Below, piece after piece: positions 1 through 11,395 of a stretch of 64,000 bases of DNA (position 1 is the first letter of the stretch; each line of letters opens with the position of its first letter). The notes beneath the pieces were generated by a model. The model made no database searches. It was not told the origin of the DNA and worked only from the letters and a program-made list of their open reading frames with translations. Made by a program: the position numbers and the translations under genes. The DNA is taken from positions 34,336,462 to 34,400,461 of the forward strand of contig OZ024914.1 in assembly GCA_964017125.1 (NCBI GenBank), in the 5' to 3' direction. This DNA comes from Flabesymbios commensalis. Lineage: Eukaryota; Annelida; Polychaeta; Terebellida; Flabelligeridae.

Positions 1-722
1 TTGCTCGTTATTAAGACAGCACGTTCCATGTCGCCGAAACATTCACCAAACATGGGGCAGTAGGGATACCGTTCTCATATAAATCGTGCGATTAACCCGT
101 CAATTTTATGTATTTTTACGGTTGTATCAAGAGAGATTAAATGATATAGTACTATCACATTGATTATTATAATCTCCACAGATAAAACTTACTGCCTTGT
201 GGCATGAATGAATTGTATCGTATTTTTTCACAAAATCTACTACAGAAATTCTCTTTTGTCGAAGAATAAAATTATACTGCGATTACTGATATAGATATAT
301 ATTATACTTAAAACAAAAAAGTAAGTGTTACATTTCGTATTACTCAATGTACATATCTCACTTGTGAATTAAAACATGTTAAGCGTGACTTTGTTGAGTG
401 ACACTAATTATATTTTGATTCCAAGTGGTCTAATAATGCGACTGTTTTATAATAATTATAATAAATAACCGCCACGAATGTCTTTTTCAGTCGATGCCGC
501 GAAATGCATTACAAAATTAATATAGCTACTAATAAATTATTTGCACTTCTGCTTATACTTCTGCTTATACTTCTGCTAATCACCCAAGTGATGTTTTTTC
601 CGAACATTACTTATTTAAGCATACACATATTTATTGTGCTCTTCCATCATGTTTATAGCGGACTGCAACTTGTTATGAACAATTCCATAGAACGGTCGGA
701 TTATTCTTCAGGAATCTAACGG
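1..722. other. AT-rich sequence without a recognisable gene
   Basis: No coding or RNA gene is visible. Around 545-577 a 12-bp unit (CTTCTGCTTATA) occurs about three times in tandem. The frame it opens from 504 to 719 is leucine-rich because of that repeat and resembles no family I know. Confidence 0.6.
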
Positions 723-961
723 TTAACCCTTAGAGCACTGAGCTAGGAATTTTAAATTTTCATCCACTTGAAGTTGTGTCTCGCTACCGCGATCCACAAC
801 TTCAAGTGACTGAAAATTGTTGTTATTTGTGAAATTTAAGTCCCAGCATATATCAGTGTTTTAAGATTGGAAGCATATTTATTTTTTAGCAACTGGTTAT
901 ACAGGTCTTAACAAAAACACAGAATGTCTACTATAGTCGACATCAGTGTTCTGAGGCTTAA
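723..961 (+). mobile_element. TTAA-E element (piggyBac-like, non-autonomous)
   Basis: The copy starts TTAACCCTTAGAGCACTGA and ends TCAGTGTTCTGAGGCTTAA, so it has terminal inverted repeats of about 19 bp with TTAA at both ends. TTAA flanks plus CCC termini are typical of piggyBac elements. It is 239 bp long and has no coding capacity. A hairpin at about 765-810 has a 14-bp outer stem (CACTTGAAGTTGTG with its complement), a TC/TC internal mismatch, an inner TCGC/GCGA stem and a TACC loop. The apex is 63.5 bp from the left TTAA. The right TTAA (958-961) is shared with the next element. Transposition would need a transposase supplied from elsewhere. Confidence 0.75.
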
Positions 962-1198
962 CCCTTGAAGCGCTGATTTTTTTATAAAAACCTTAGAGAT
1001 CAAACGGTTTATTTCAATTTGATATCATCATAATTTTTTATTCAGCTCTTTCCGATTCATTTGAATACCTACGTTATGGGTCTACGGCCATTAGAAATAC
1101 TTTTTATCTTATAGCGCGGGGATCGACTTTAGTCGTCAGAATCTGACGTTTACAGACGTCAGATTCTGACGACTAAATCCCCTTGCTGTAAGTGTTAA
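958..1198 (+). mobile_element. TTAA-B element, full-length copy
   Basis: TTAA-B starts TTAACCCTTGAAGCGCTGA and ends near GCTGTAAGTGTTAA. The middle has family landmarks seen in all copies: an ATCATAAATGTCTTAGTTAG-like block, then TCATTTGAATACCTA, then a genomic hairpin of about 85 bp made of paired GACGTCAGATTCTGACGTC-type palindromes. In this copy the right arm of the hairpin is eroded, so its apex is 45.5 bp from the end instead of the usual 50.5. There is no ORF. The copy abuts TTAA-E through one shared TTAA. Confidence 0.8.
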
Positions 1199-2059
1199 GA
1201 TCACACCCATGTGCATGGCCACTAGTCTGTCCTGAAAAGTCAAATGGCAGTAACTGCTTACTTTAAAAGTCCACACTAACGGCTGTTCGGCGTTACACCG
1301 AACCATCAATGTCTGACAAGAAGCCCTAGGTTCTGGATTATGTGTATTTTATCACCTCTGGTATCTCACGACAAAATGCCAGATGTCACTAATCTATATT
1401 TTGGGCCGCTGATAAACAACATGGTTTCCCTCAACTGATATTACACCTCTCAATATGTTATTTATATATACCGATGACAGTACAGTACTACTATGCTAAA
1501 GAGTAATATGTTATTACAAGTGCATAGGCCCCACGTTAACGTTAATTAAATTAGATGGTATTTAAATAAAATTTAGGGGTGTTCTATAATCAGGTGAGAT
1601 TAGTCAATCAAAATATGAAAAGAACTAATTTTTTAACGTTAGCACTTATTAAGAAAAATATGCGAAAATGCGTTTTTTATTTGTCAGTAGGGAGCATAAT
1701 TTAGAGGGGTCAGGTTTGAGTTAGTGCGCTCAAATCAATTACTCCCGAGATATTATTGACTGAGCCAAAATGGTTGTATTATTATTATTTTCAATACCCA
1801 TCACACCACCGTCCCGGTTTGTGAATAATGATGGTATAATCTATGACACTGATGATGCTCTGATCTTTCGTTTGAGCTTATTATATTCGGAATCCATTTA
1901 TTATTTCTTTTCATTTAGCATTGACCATTTCCAGCAACAATTCAAATGTCAGGGTGCGGGAAATGGAACCCATAAAGCCCTGAGTCATAATTGTATTTTT
2001 CACCCACTTGAAGTTTACCGCTAATAGTTAAAAAAATACTTGTAGAATTTGAAGAAAAA
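1199..2059. other. No gene; worn repeat remnants
   Basis: No coding signal that I trust. At 1990-2015 the motif CACCCACTTGAAGTTTACCGC looks like the left arm of the hairpin used by TTAA-A and related families, without its right arm. The rest is unique-looking AT-rich sequence. Confidence 0.5.
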
Positions 2060-2581
2060 CATGATAGACTTTAGACGTCAGATTCTGACGTCTACAGACG
2101 TCAGCTTCTGACGACTAAAGCCTATCCCCGCACTGTAAGGGTTAAAGCGCTGAAATATATCTGTAGAGAAACCTAAGGGTTTTTTCAATTTGAAAGCATC
2201 TTAAATGTCTTAGTTAGCCGTTTCCGCTTCATTTGAATACCTATGTTATGGTTCTACGACCATTAGAAATATGTTTACTCTTACAGTGCGGGGATAGACT
2301 TTAGACGTCAGAATCTGACGTCTACAGACGTCAGATTCTGACAAATAAAGTATATCCCCGCACTGTAAAGGTTAAAGCGCTGAAATATATCTGTAGAGAG
2401 ACCAAATGGGTCTTTCAATTTGAAATCATCATAAATGTCTTCGTTGCTCTTTCCGCTTCATTTGAATACCTATGTTATGTTTATTCTTACAGTGCGGGGA
2501 TCGGCGTTACACGCCAGAATATGACGTCGACAGACGTCAGATTTTGACGTATAATGTCGATCCCTGTGCTGCAAGGGTTGA
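2060..2581 (+). mobile_element. TTAA-B tandem chain (one partial and two whole units)
   Basis: Three TTAA-B units follow each other head to tail. A 3' hairpin portion (about 2060-2145) is followed by units 2142-2375 and 2372-2581, each joined by a single TTAA. At both joins the sequence reads GGTTAAAGCGCTGAAAT: the CCCTTG that normally follows the left TTAA is missing. The hairpin apex in the second unit (2324.5) is 50.5 bp from its end. The last unit ends in TTGA, a one-base change from TTAA. There is no ORF. Confidence 0.75.
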
Positions 2582-3640
2582 AGATTAAACAGGGGAGGGG
2601 GCTTAAATCATTATCCTAACCATTTTAATATTGACCTTTATTTATACTCGTATACCCCCCCCCCCCTACTTGATACACGGCTTCGTGCTGGTGGGAATTT
2701 CGCCTGTTTCATCTACCAGGTAATTTAGATGCAACCTTGCACTGAAAACGTGGACTGTTGAGCACGTGGCACCACTGAAAGTGGTCACCACCTGGTCTCG
2801 CAGACAAAATGGCCGCCACGAGATCTCGACGTGGCGTTATCTAGAGTGATAGAGATACATGACAGGGGGGGGGGGGGGTGAGTTCAACGCATCATCTAAT
2901 CTGACAGACGTCACTAAGCAATACTTCACCAACGCTTATTCACTGTTGGGAAACCGCACGTTGTTATGTCGGCCGAACATTTACACATAGGTTTTGATTG
3001 GTATCTTCTGGTTTGCAGGCAATCTGGAACGTGGAATTTATTGCGGGACTCCAAGGGAGATGCCCTGATGGAAACGTTTTAAATGATGCGAATCGGCCAG
3101 ACAGAATGTACAAGCCCCAGTGTAGATCCATGAGCATTTAAAATTTTAAATGTTAACTCACATGTCTATAAAGTGATGTTATGCATATCGTGGGACAGAC
3201 TTATTTGAATGATATTTTATTTAATATAACATGTATTTGTAATATTTCTATTTAATATCTTTTTAGTGTATGTAAATGTATACAAACTTCTTTGAACGAT
3301 ATATATTTTATTTGACCATTATATTAGTATTATGACTAGTATATAATATGTTTTTAGTAAATGTAAATGTATGTGATTTTTCCGGTACTGTACAATGGTA
3401 ATTGTTGTGCAAATAAATTTGCTTTGATTTGATAATAGGATTACGTAGTGGATAAAAGGTACATTCCTTGACTGTATAAACAACAATTTTCTTTATGAAG
3501 CCGAAGTTTAAACTATAATATCGTGCTACACGTAACTGCATTGCCAGAATAACCGAAAATTGAAGAAGCATAATTTGTAATCATCTTTAGGCCTACTTCA
3601 CGAGCAAATTGTGTAAAATTTCGGATCCAATCCGGTTGAG
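2582..3640. other. No gene; homopolymer tracts
   Basis: A cytosine run at about 2657-2670 and a guanine run at about 2866-2878 are the only notable features. The sequence between about 2680 and 3100 is less AT-rich, but I see no reading frame with family resemblance in either strand. Confidence 0.5.
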
Positions 3641-4330
3641 GTTCCACAGCCTAGTGACGAGTACAGGATCAAACGCGATCCAGCTTTAACCCAACATTTG
3701 CTCAGTGTCTCGTAAAGATGTGATAGGAGGAAGAGCTACAGAACTGGTGTGCGACTTTGGTATCGATTTTGGATTAAATATTGCAATATCCACAGCCTGC
3801 ATGGATACAGCTCCCCGGGTTGAAATTATTCTACAGTCATCATCCGGCATGCCTGGGACGAATCTCTGGGAGACTTATCTATCGCGGTCAGATAATAACC
3901 TTTCTTGCGGCACGTTGCGTGCTGGCCACGGGTCTCTGGTACTTTTACGAATTGCCCCCGGGGCCGAAGTACGGACATTACACGCGAGTGAATGAGCGCA
4001 TGGGTCGATGCGCGCAGACGCCCGAGATGGCTGGGTGCCGAAAAGGGATATTGTTAAAAACGTCCTAGACGGGCATTGGTCGATGGAGTCGAATTGTTTT
4101 TTTTTTGAGAATGCACCAAGGTCGGGATTTTCCTGCATGCGGGTGGCTGAACAAGGAAATGTCAGGAAAAGATTTGATGAGACGATACTTCTGTGGAACG
4201 TTAGGCCAACGTCATGCGACGCTTGTCTAACGCTCGACAGAAGTATCGCACAGCCATGGATTCAATCCCGAAGGCTCAGAGACTTTGCTCCAAAATCCTT
4301 CAGGAATTGGATATATTACTGAAAGTCTTA
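3641..4330. other. GC-richer stretch with overlapping frames, gene not supported
   Basis: Frames at 3705-3995 and 4008-4322 (+) and 3875-4138 (-) overlap, as expected for GC-richer sequence with few stops. None shows a recognisable domain. An imperfect palindrome at about 4180-4255 (GATACTTCTGT against ACAGAAGTATC, core near CAACGTCATGCGACG) resembles a decayed PAL-1 element and explains part of the frame at 4008-4322. Confidence 0.4.
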
Positions 4331-4557
4331 ATGTAATACACGCCAGTAGCCACTCATCGTGTGTTGCCTAAATGTTTCTTCAACATACTATGATGGGCAA
4401 TTGTCCTTGACGAAGGTCCATCACTTAAACTGCAATGTTGTAAACTATCACATTTTCTGGGACTTTGACGAAAACATCTTGCTGCTCGCAAAACTACAAT
4501 CATTTAAACGGATTGCGTCGCTAGTGTGGGTTTCAAAAGAAGTGTCTCATATCACAA

Positions 4558-4663
4558 CCCAGAAAACACGGGACGTTAATCCAATGCCGATTTAATGCTG
4601 GGGCAGCGTCGCAGACGGTGGACCAAAATTTAATCAGCATTGGGTGACTTGATGTTTGCTGGG
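4558..4663. mobile_element. PAL-1 foldback element
   Basis: First of many PAL-1 copies. They are 105-115 bp and nearly palindromic throughout. Ends resemble CCCAGCAAACACGAGACG and its complement, and the centre resembles CAGCGTCGCAGACGGTGG. Here the ends are CCCAGAAAACACGGGACG and GATGTTTGCTGGG. There is no coding capacity. A target duplication is not obvious, so the mobilising enzyme cannot be named. Confidence 0.7.
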
Positions 4664-5672
4664 ATATGATAAATAATATTCTAAGCAAACAATCAAGTAG
4701 AGGTATTTAATAGTGTGACTGATTTCACACTAGATTTGAACAACGTGGTTGTTTAATAAAATCACTGTCACACTAGCCCGCGCCAATGCTGACTCTCCTT
4801 CCACGATTTGAAATGAATGACGAAAGAAAAACGTACTACAATTAATTTAAAATCGATTTAAAATATAAAGAATGAATAATTTTAAAGGTGATGATCATTG
4901 CATACAATAGGGGCAATCATTACCTTCAGATCTTCGGAACCCAAAGCGATAATAATTATAATAACTATGATAATACAATTCTTAGCCGTGATGCTGACAT
5001 AATAATATATTACTTAATCATGTGTTAATCGCTCCATTGCGGAGATCAACTTCAGACATCAGAATCCGACGTCCGTAAACCCATAACATAAGTATTCAAA
5101 TGAAGCGGAAAGAACTACCTAATATTTTATTAATGATTTCATTTTGAGCAAAGCAGCATTTGTTCTGTTTATAGAACATATGCTAATGTATTTCATGATA
5201 TGTCACCTTAGGCATTATTACTGACGGTTTTTTATGTGGTAACATAAGAATACCAAGTGACCGATCACGTATCAGCAACGATGACATTTTCTGACGAAGA
5301 CTAGGCTAGGGAGCAGTCCGCGCACGTTTCTGTCTGGGCTATAATGACCATACTGGTCAAATAACTGATCATTTCTGACATATGTGCAAAGTGGATTACA
5401 TGGCCTAGTCTAGATGGACACAAAGTCATAAGGACTCTATACCTGTGTTTGGTGTGGTGTGAATCCATATACAGGCAGTGAACAACAGTTTGTTTACCCA
5501 CCCTCAATTAAATGCATATTAAAACGATGCTGAACACTTCATTGCAGCTCAAACTCGAATACTAAATTTCAGTTAATTTAAATCAAAAGATGAAAACAAA
5601 TGCACAATATTTTATTCAGCAGGTGAACAGCGATGGAACAGCGGTTTGTGCGTCCTGGTTGAATCAACGTAT
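4664..5672. other. No gene; decayed TTAA-B copy near 5030-5150 (- strand)
   Basis: At about 5030-5150 a minus-strand TTAA-B remnant is recognisable from the GACGTC hairpin arm, then CCATAACATAAGTATTCAAATGA, then a TCATTTT block. No TTAA flanks survive. The rest shows no gene. Confidence 0.5.
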
Positions 5673-5748
5673 CGTCGCCTCGGAGCTAAAGGATCCTATC
5701 TGCCACTCTAACGAGTGTCAGATAGGATCCTTTATCTCCGTGGCGACG
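5673..5748. mobile_element. PAL-2 76-bp palindrome, copy 1
   Basis: Nearly perfect inverted repeat that starts CGTCGCCTCGGAGCTAAAGG and is centred on CACTCTAACGAGTG. Two other copies in the window (28497-28574 and 58671-58746) differ from it at only a few positions, so this is a young or sequence-constrained foldback. It holds no frame of its own, although chance frames run through it. Confidence 0.7.
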
Positions 5749-6345
5749 GTATGTCCACTATCTGTACTTATACCAACAAACACGATATATTTATCCGATA
5801 ATTAGTTCAGTCAATGTGGTATCATCTGTGTAGAAGAGAACCACTGCCAATGTAGCTGTATTTCATAGTGAAGTTTAGAAGATGTCAATACCAAAACTGA
5901 TTTATTTGCCAAATGAGGTAACCCATATTTTTTTCAGAAATTTTACAATGTGTTTGCGAACAATAATGCATATGTATACAGTATACGAGAAAAGTCGTAT
6001 TGCTGAGAAAATCTCGCATTATATATTAATGACATATATGCGAGCCCAGCTACATAATGATAAGCCAATCATTAGGCATATACACTGTATTTAAACAAGT
6101 ATAGGGTATTATATCAGCCTGTGGTTTCTGGCTCTCTTGGCCTTTCTTCAGAAGGGCTACGTGGTGATCAGTCATGTCTGAGCACACTATGCCTCATAGA
6201 ACACATCATCACGGGACAAGAATTCAAATGCATAAGGTGTATGCCGTGTATAATCAATGGCACATTAGCGTAATCTGATAATTGCAAATGTTAGTTCGTG
6301 GAGGTCCCGGGCCATGCCCAGACAACCAGTGACGATTACATCCTT
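5749..6345. other. No recognisable feature
   Basis: AT-rich sequence with short chance frames (for example 5882-6094). I see no repeat relatives within the window and no coding signal. Confidence 0.4.
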
Positions 6346-6538
6346 GAAGGTGATCTATCACCCCTTATATGGTATGAATAATTATGTCCTTATATGATGG
6401 GGCGATCGGCTATCATGTGACCCTCTCAAAGGGTCACATGATAGCCAATCACCCCACTTGTGCCCCATCTTGTGGCAACTTTGATTTATTTGTCACAAAT
6501 TTATTCATACTATATAAGGGGTGATATGTCACCTTTAA
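6346..6538. mobile_element. PAL-3 foldback MITE, copy 1
   Basis: Ends are AAGGTGATCTATCACCCC and its near complement GGGGTGATATGTCACCTTT. Next come ATATGGTATGAATAATTATG on one side and ATTCATACTATATAAGG on the other, and a central palindrome is built on GGCTATCATGTGACC. Three copies lie in the window (here, 21221-21396 and 29553-29756). It is about 190 bp with no coding capacity. Confidence 0.75.
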
Positions 6539-6542
6539 GGTT

Positions 6543-6715
6543 TACACGCGGGGATAGACATTAGACGTCAAATGCTGACGTCTAAAGTCGATCCCCGCAC
6601 TGTAAGAGTGAAAATATTTATAGTGACCATAGACCCATAACATAGGTATTCAAATGAAGCGGAAAGAGCTAACTAAGACATTTATGATGATTTCAAATTG
6701 ATTTCCAATTTAGTG
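6543..6715 (-). mobile_element. TTAA-B element, 5'-truncated copy
   Basis: The minus-strand copy keeps the hairpin (GGGGATAGACATTAGACGTC with its complement), ATAACATAGGTATTCAAATG and the ATGATGATTTCAAATTGA block. The end carrying GCGCTGA and both TTAA flanks are not recognisable. It lies five bases after PAL-3. Confidence 0.6.
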
Positions 6716-7708
6716 AATAAAAAGTCCATTATTCACTCAATGTCTTGTTGTTACAAGTGTCGTTGATTTACCATTATTATCACTTTATGTATTCTCGTGT
6801 GTTGGAATGTTTGCGATGTTCCAAACGTTACTATTCGGAATAACTGGTATTTCAGACTGGAACATTTATATTTATCACAATCATATACCAGTGATTATTG
6901 TTTAGAGTGGTAGTTATATACAATAATTTACAGTGAATACGATTTATTTGTTTCCAATCAATTTGCAAAAGTGGAATTCGGACGTCTCAGATTCCGCTTC
7001 GTTGGCCTGATAAATGTGTTTCTACTCTCTAAAGACAAGGGTGGTTTTGGCATTTTGAAGTTGTCAATAGGCTTGTACCAGCAACCGATGATGAATTGGT
7101 AGCCTGTGGCAAAAATATACCCACCTTTTGCTTCGAGAAAGCCTGCAAATAAAACTTCACAAGGGGACCATCACAAGTTGTGACGAATATATACAGTTCT
7201 TTACAGCATCTAATTTAATGCAAACATCCAAATATTTAGCATATTGATTTTAATGGAAAGTTTTATTTGTCAAATATTGCACATCGTTTTCCACAAATTG
7301 TGAACAAACCTAAAAGACAGACATTTCTAGTTTAACCTAAAAGTATCACATTATCATGATTATGCAGTAATTTAGGAGCTGTAGGGCTTCCCCGCATCAG
7401 ACTGATCAATAAATGTCACAATCCAGACGTGTGGGCAAATTCAAATAGCAAAGTCATATCGCTAATTATTGAATAATTGTAATATGCAATTATACTAGTA
7501 TTGCTGTTTGTGAGAATGACTTTAAATATATTATGAAGACTATGATGTGAGATAACGAGGTTCACATTCCGTGTTAGATTTACGTGTTGTGAAGCAATCA
7601 ATATGAAATATCAGATTGAGATAACCAGACGCCGGATTTGGGATGCGTGTGACGGGTGAGTGCGCCTCTCAGATCAATCCTGCGTTACCCTCCATCTGCC
7701 AGACGTTA
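6716..7708. other. No recognisable feature
   Basis: AT-rich sequence without supported genes or repeats known from elsewhere in the window. Confidence 0.4.
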
Positions 7709-7817
7709 CCCATAAGACACGAGAAGTTGAAATTATGTTGGTTGAATGTTGGGCTAGCGTCGCAGACGGTGGATCAACATTCAACCAGCATTGTTTCAAC
7801 GTCTCGTGCCTGCTGGG
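7709..7817. mobile_element. PAL-1 foldback element
   Basis: Ends are CCCATAAGACACGAGAAG and CGTCTCGTGCCTGCTGGG, centre GCGTCGCAGACGGTGG. The copy-specific arm segment TTATGTTGGTTGAATGTTGG is matched on the other side by CAACATTCAACCAGCATT. Confidence 0.75.
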
Positions 7818-7848
7818 TAGGAAATAATGTCACATAACTGATGTCCTT

Positions 7849-7859
7849 CTGCCTGTCCG

Positions 7860-7949
<90 letters not shown>

Positions 7950-7979
7950 TGTCTGTCTGTCTGTCTGTCTGCCTGCCAG

Positions 7980-8035
<56 letters not shown>

Positions 8036-8048
8036 ACTTTCTGCCTGC
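7849..8048. repeat. (CTGC)n tetranucleotide array, about 200 bp
   Basis: Almost pure CTGC/GCCT repeat with an internal block of CTGT units near 7945-7970 and a single CCAG interruption near 7977. The block of CTGT units suggests C-to-T changes spread by slippage. Long frames on both strands here (Gln-Ala-Gly-Arg or Cys-Leu-Pro-Ala repeats) are products of the array and not genes. Confidence 0.95.
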
Positions 8049-8527
8049 CGTATTTTTCAAAACATGTTTTTTCACAACACATAATTTGTCAAGTTATCAA
8101 AATCTACTAAGGCGTACAACAACCCTAGAAAACAAATCGCCTTGTGTAATTGAATAAAACACCGGATATCTCCCGCGGTGCCCGCCGGGGGAAGCGTAGA
8201 TGCAAGATATCCGACGTTCATACATCATAATGAGTTTTTGTGGGCAGGTGGCCTGAGTTTGGGTCGGCCTGTAAACTATTACTCAGCTTTTTCAGCCCGG
8301 ACCACCCTTACCGGCTTGATCTCCAAGCACCGTCACATAACTAACACCTTTATTGTTTCCTCAAGCAAAGCTTTTTCTACACCGTTCCACACGCTGCATC
8401 TTGTGTGGATGAGAATATAATAGTTTGATAAGAATTTGAAACGTTAGTTATACTTATAGTTCTTATTTATCCGTGTGAAACACAGGACACGTTTTTTCAT
8501 AGGAATACTCGAGCTGTTGTTCAAGGG
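8049..8527. other. No recognisable feature
   Basis: A short GC-rich patch near 8165-8200, otherwise nothing that I can assign. Confidence 0.4.
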
Positions 8528-8761
8528 TTAACCCTTAACCTGCTAAGAGAATATATTAAAATTCTCAACCACTAGAGGTTGTGTCTCGCTACCGCGATCC
8601 ACAACCTCAAGTAGTTGAAAATTACATTATTTGTTTAATTAGAGATCGAACATTTACAAATGTTGCATAACCGCTCATTTTACTCCCACGAACAGTGACT
8701 TAATCGGCTAATTAAATATAATAAAAACGACTATTGTCGTGATTAGCAGGCAAAGGGTTAA
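8528..8761 (+). mobile_element. TTAA-D element (piggyBac-like, non-autonomous)
   Basis: It starts TTAACCCTTAACCTGCTAAG and ends TTAGCAGGCAAAGGGTTAA, giving inverted repeats of about 19 bp with two mismatches. Length is 234 bp. The terminus CCCTTTGCCTGC-like on the complementary strand resembles piggyBac-derived MITE ends known in vertebrates. The hairpin at about 8568-8615 (ACTAGAGGTTGTG with its complement) keeps the TC/TC mismatch, TCGC/GCGA inner stem and TACC loop. The apex is 63.5 bp from the left TTAA, the same as in TTAA-E and TTAA-A. There is no ORF. Confidence 0.8.
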
Positions 8762-9808
8762 GGTAATTGGCTCATTATTTTATCTGCAAAAATGTCGTCG
8801 ATTATTTTAACTTAACATTGAATATCCATTTGTCTACAAATGATCTGGAGTCACAAATTATTTCCGACCCCTTGTATTTTACATAATCATGATAATGTAT
8901 GAAACTCTTTGTAGCATAAAACGATACATTCTTATAGCTTATTCCCAAAAGGCGATTTGTTTCTTGTATATGCGATAATTATTTGTTATGAGCTAAATTG
9001 TGTGCGAAACTTGCTGTACGGGATCATAGCACAGTCATTTTCAATCAGTTTTTAAAATACAGACATGATTATTTTTAAAAAGTATCAAAATGGTCGCCAA
9101 TCTTGGAATACTATAGTACCTCGCGAACGCGACAAAGAACACTTTTTAGTGAGCCCCCATAGATATTGAAAGGTTTTTCAAAGAAAGATCAAAATGTCAC
9201 CGAGCCAATTTTTCATGTTGAGACATGGCCTTTATTATATTCTGTTTAAATTAAATATGTTACACTATGACATAAATATTATAAATCTGTACACGTGGTG
9301 AAACAATTATTTGTTGCAAATTATTTCAAAATGTATTGTTTACAAATAAAGTAATATTGATTTACATCAGATACCACTATTGCTATACCTTAGACGGATT
9401 TTGAGTCCGAAGTATAAGTCTACAGGTGACTTTTATCAACCTGATGATAACATGAGCAAACAGGGAATTGAGACACCCCGACATGCTCTTATTGCATAGA
9501 GACTGGTAACTATATTACCTGCGAAAACTGCTGATCATTTGCCAAATTTAGAACAATGACTTGTGACCTTTTTATTGCATTATTACCAGACTGTTGCTTT
9601 TTGATGGTTTTTTACAAGGTACTGTAGTCTTTTACTTGCGTCTTCTTTGGCTTCACGTCTGAAGCCATCTAACCTGCTAATGGGATGTAGGCATGTCGTG
9701 CGAAACACATTGTTTGCTTTCTCATATACTATAACTTGTCTACGAGCCTGATCAATATAAGTATAATACGTTTAAATGCAACAGAGACGTTTTGTCCCGC
9801 TGGACATG
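8762..9808. other. No recognisable feature
   Basis: AT-rich, only short frames, no repeat seen elsewhere in the window. Confidence 0.4.
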
Positions 9809-10054
9809 TTAACCCTTTAACCGCCAAATTATTCAATTTGAATTTTCACCCACTTGAAGTTGTGTCTCGCTGACGCGATTCGCAACTTCAAGTGAGTGAA
9901 AATTATTCAGATTTGACCAAATAGAGGTCAACTCTTTTCAAATCTTGCTGGTTGATGTCACATTTTATCTTTAACATATTTAAATTGTGGTACTTAAAGT
10001 GCTAATAAAAAATGAAAAGCCGAATATATGCGGCACCGGCGGTTAAAGGGGTAA
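9809..10054 (+). mobile_element. TTAA-A element
   Basis: TTAA-A has the ends TTAACCCTTTAACCGCC and GGCGGTTAAAGGGTTAA. In this copy the right end reads GGGGTAA. Length is 246 bp. The hairpin (CCACTTGAAGTTGTG arm, TCGC-TGAC-GCGA tip) has its apex 63.5 bp from the left end. The remainder, ending in GCTAATAAAAAATGAAAAGC and ATATATGCGGCACC, is conserved between copies. No coding capacity. Confidence 0.85.
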
Positions 10055-10177
10055 TTAGATGTGGACTGCGTAGTCAAGTAGGTTCTTAGTAATACATCAG
10101 CCCCTCCCCCAAGTTTTTCACAGATGGGTACTGGTGTGCCTGGATTTACGGTAATACAAGATACTGAAAGTGCTGTT

Positions 10178-10420
10178 TTAACCCTTGACGCGCTGACATA
10201 TTTTAGTATAAACCATGGAGACCAGCGTTTTTCCTAATTTGAAATCATCATAAACGTCTTAATTAGCCATTTCCGATTTATTTGAATACTTATGTCATGG
10301 GTCTTGGACAATTAGAAATATGTTTACTCTTACAGTGCGGGGATCGACTTTGTACGTCAGAATCTGACGTCTACAGACGTCAGATTATGACGTCTAAAGT
10401 CAATCCCCGCGCTGTAAGGG
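10178..10420 (+). mobile_element. TTAA-B element lacking its right TTAA
   Basis: It starts TTAACCCTTGACGCGCTGAC and ends at CGCGCTGTAAGGG, after which unrelated GCGCCCCGTGG replaces the expected TTAA. The hairpin apex (10373.5) is 50.5 bp from where the TTAA would end. The break exactly after GGG suggests a rearrangement at the element end. Confidence 0.8.
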
Positions 10421-10612
10421 CGCCCCGTGGAGACACATGGCTTACATACGTAACGGAACAATTTGACTCTCTGATATACCAGAGCCAATGGTGCTCATCA
10501 CTCTCTGGGCGACAAGATACTGTTGTAGACTGGCTCTTACATTCTGACTCTCTTGTACAGAAATAAAATGTACATAACAAATAATGTAGGACCAGTATGT
10601 TAGATAACATAA

Positions 10613-11395
10613 TCACGCAGCATAGACCCTGTGTGTTAACGTCTCTCAATTTGTGATGACGACATAATCACGCAGCATAGACGCTGTTTTCAGGTCAGCT
10701 CACTGCGTGATGACGACATAATCACGCTCCATAGACCATGTGTGTTCACGTCAACTCAATGCGTGATGACGTCATAATTACGCACCATAGACCCTGTATG
10801 TTCATGTCATTCACAGCGTGATGATGTAATAATCACGCAGCATAGACCATGTGTGTTCACGTCATTCACTGCGTGATGACGACATAATCACGCACCATAG
10901 ACCCTGTGTGTTCACGTCAACTCAATGCGTGATGACGTCATAATCACGCACCATGGACCCTGTGTGTTCACGTTATCACTGCATGATGACGACATAATCA
11001 CGCACCATAGACCCTGTGTGTTCACGTCATTCACTGCGTGATGACGACATAATCACGCACCATAGACCCTGTGTGTTCACGTCATTCACTGCGTGATGAC
11101 GACATAATCACGCACCATAGACCCTTTGTGTTCACGTCAACTCAATGCGTGATGACGTCATAATCACGCACCATAGACCCTGTGTGTTCACGTCATTCAC
11201 TGCGTGATGACGACATAATCACGCACCATAGACCCTGTGTGTTCACGTCATTCACTGCGTGATGACGACATAATCACGCACCATAGACCCTTTGTGTTAA
11301 CGTCATTCACTGCGTGATGACGTCATATTCACGCACTATCGACCATGTGTGTTCACGTCATTCCCTGCGTGATGACGACATAATCCACAGGTGTA
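10613..11395. repeat. 55-56-bp minisatellite, about 14 units
   Basis: Units run CACGCACCATAGACCCTGTG, then TGTTCACGTC, a variable middle, and GCGTGATGACGACATAAT. Two types occur. Type A has CATTCACTGCGTG followed by GACGACATAAT and is 55 bp. Type B has CAACTCAATGCGTG followed by GACGTCATAAT and is 56 bp. From the third unit on the order is B A A B A A A B A A, then a recombinant-looking unit and a final A. Type B creates the palindrome TGACGTCA inside GCGTGATGACGTCATAATC. No coding or RNA function is evident. Confidence 0.95.

Noticed and set aside
3705-4322. Pair of plus-strand frames of 96 and 104 codons as a gene
   Set aside because: They overlap an equally long minus-strand frame, have no domain, and the second runs through a PAL-1-like palindrome.
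7774-8110. Long frames coding Gln-Ala-Gly-Arg and Cys-Leu-Pro-Ala repeats
   Set aside because: They are the six-frame reading of the CTGC microsatellite. A period of four bases gives open frames on both strands.
10613-11395. CRISPR-like array
   Set aside because: Units are contiguous 55-bp tandem repeats without unique spacers, and the context is eukaryotic.
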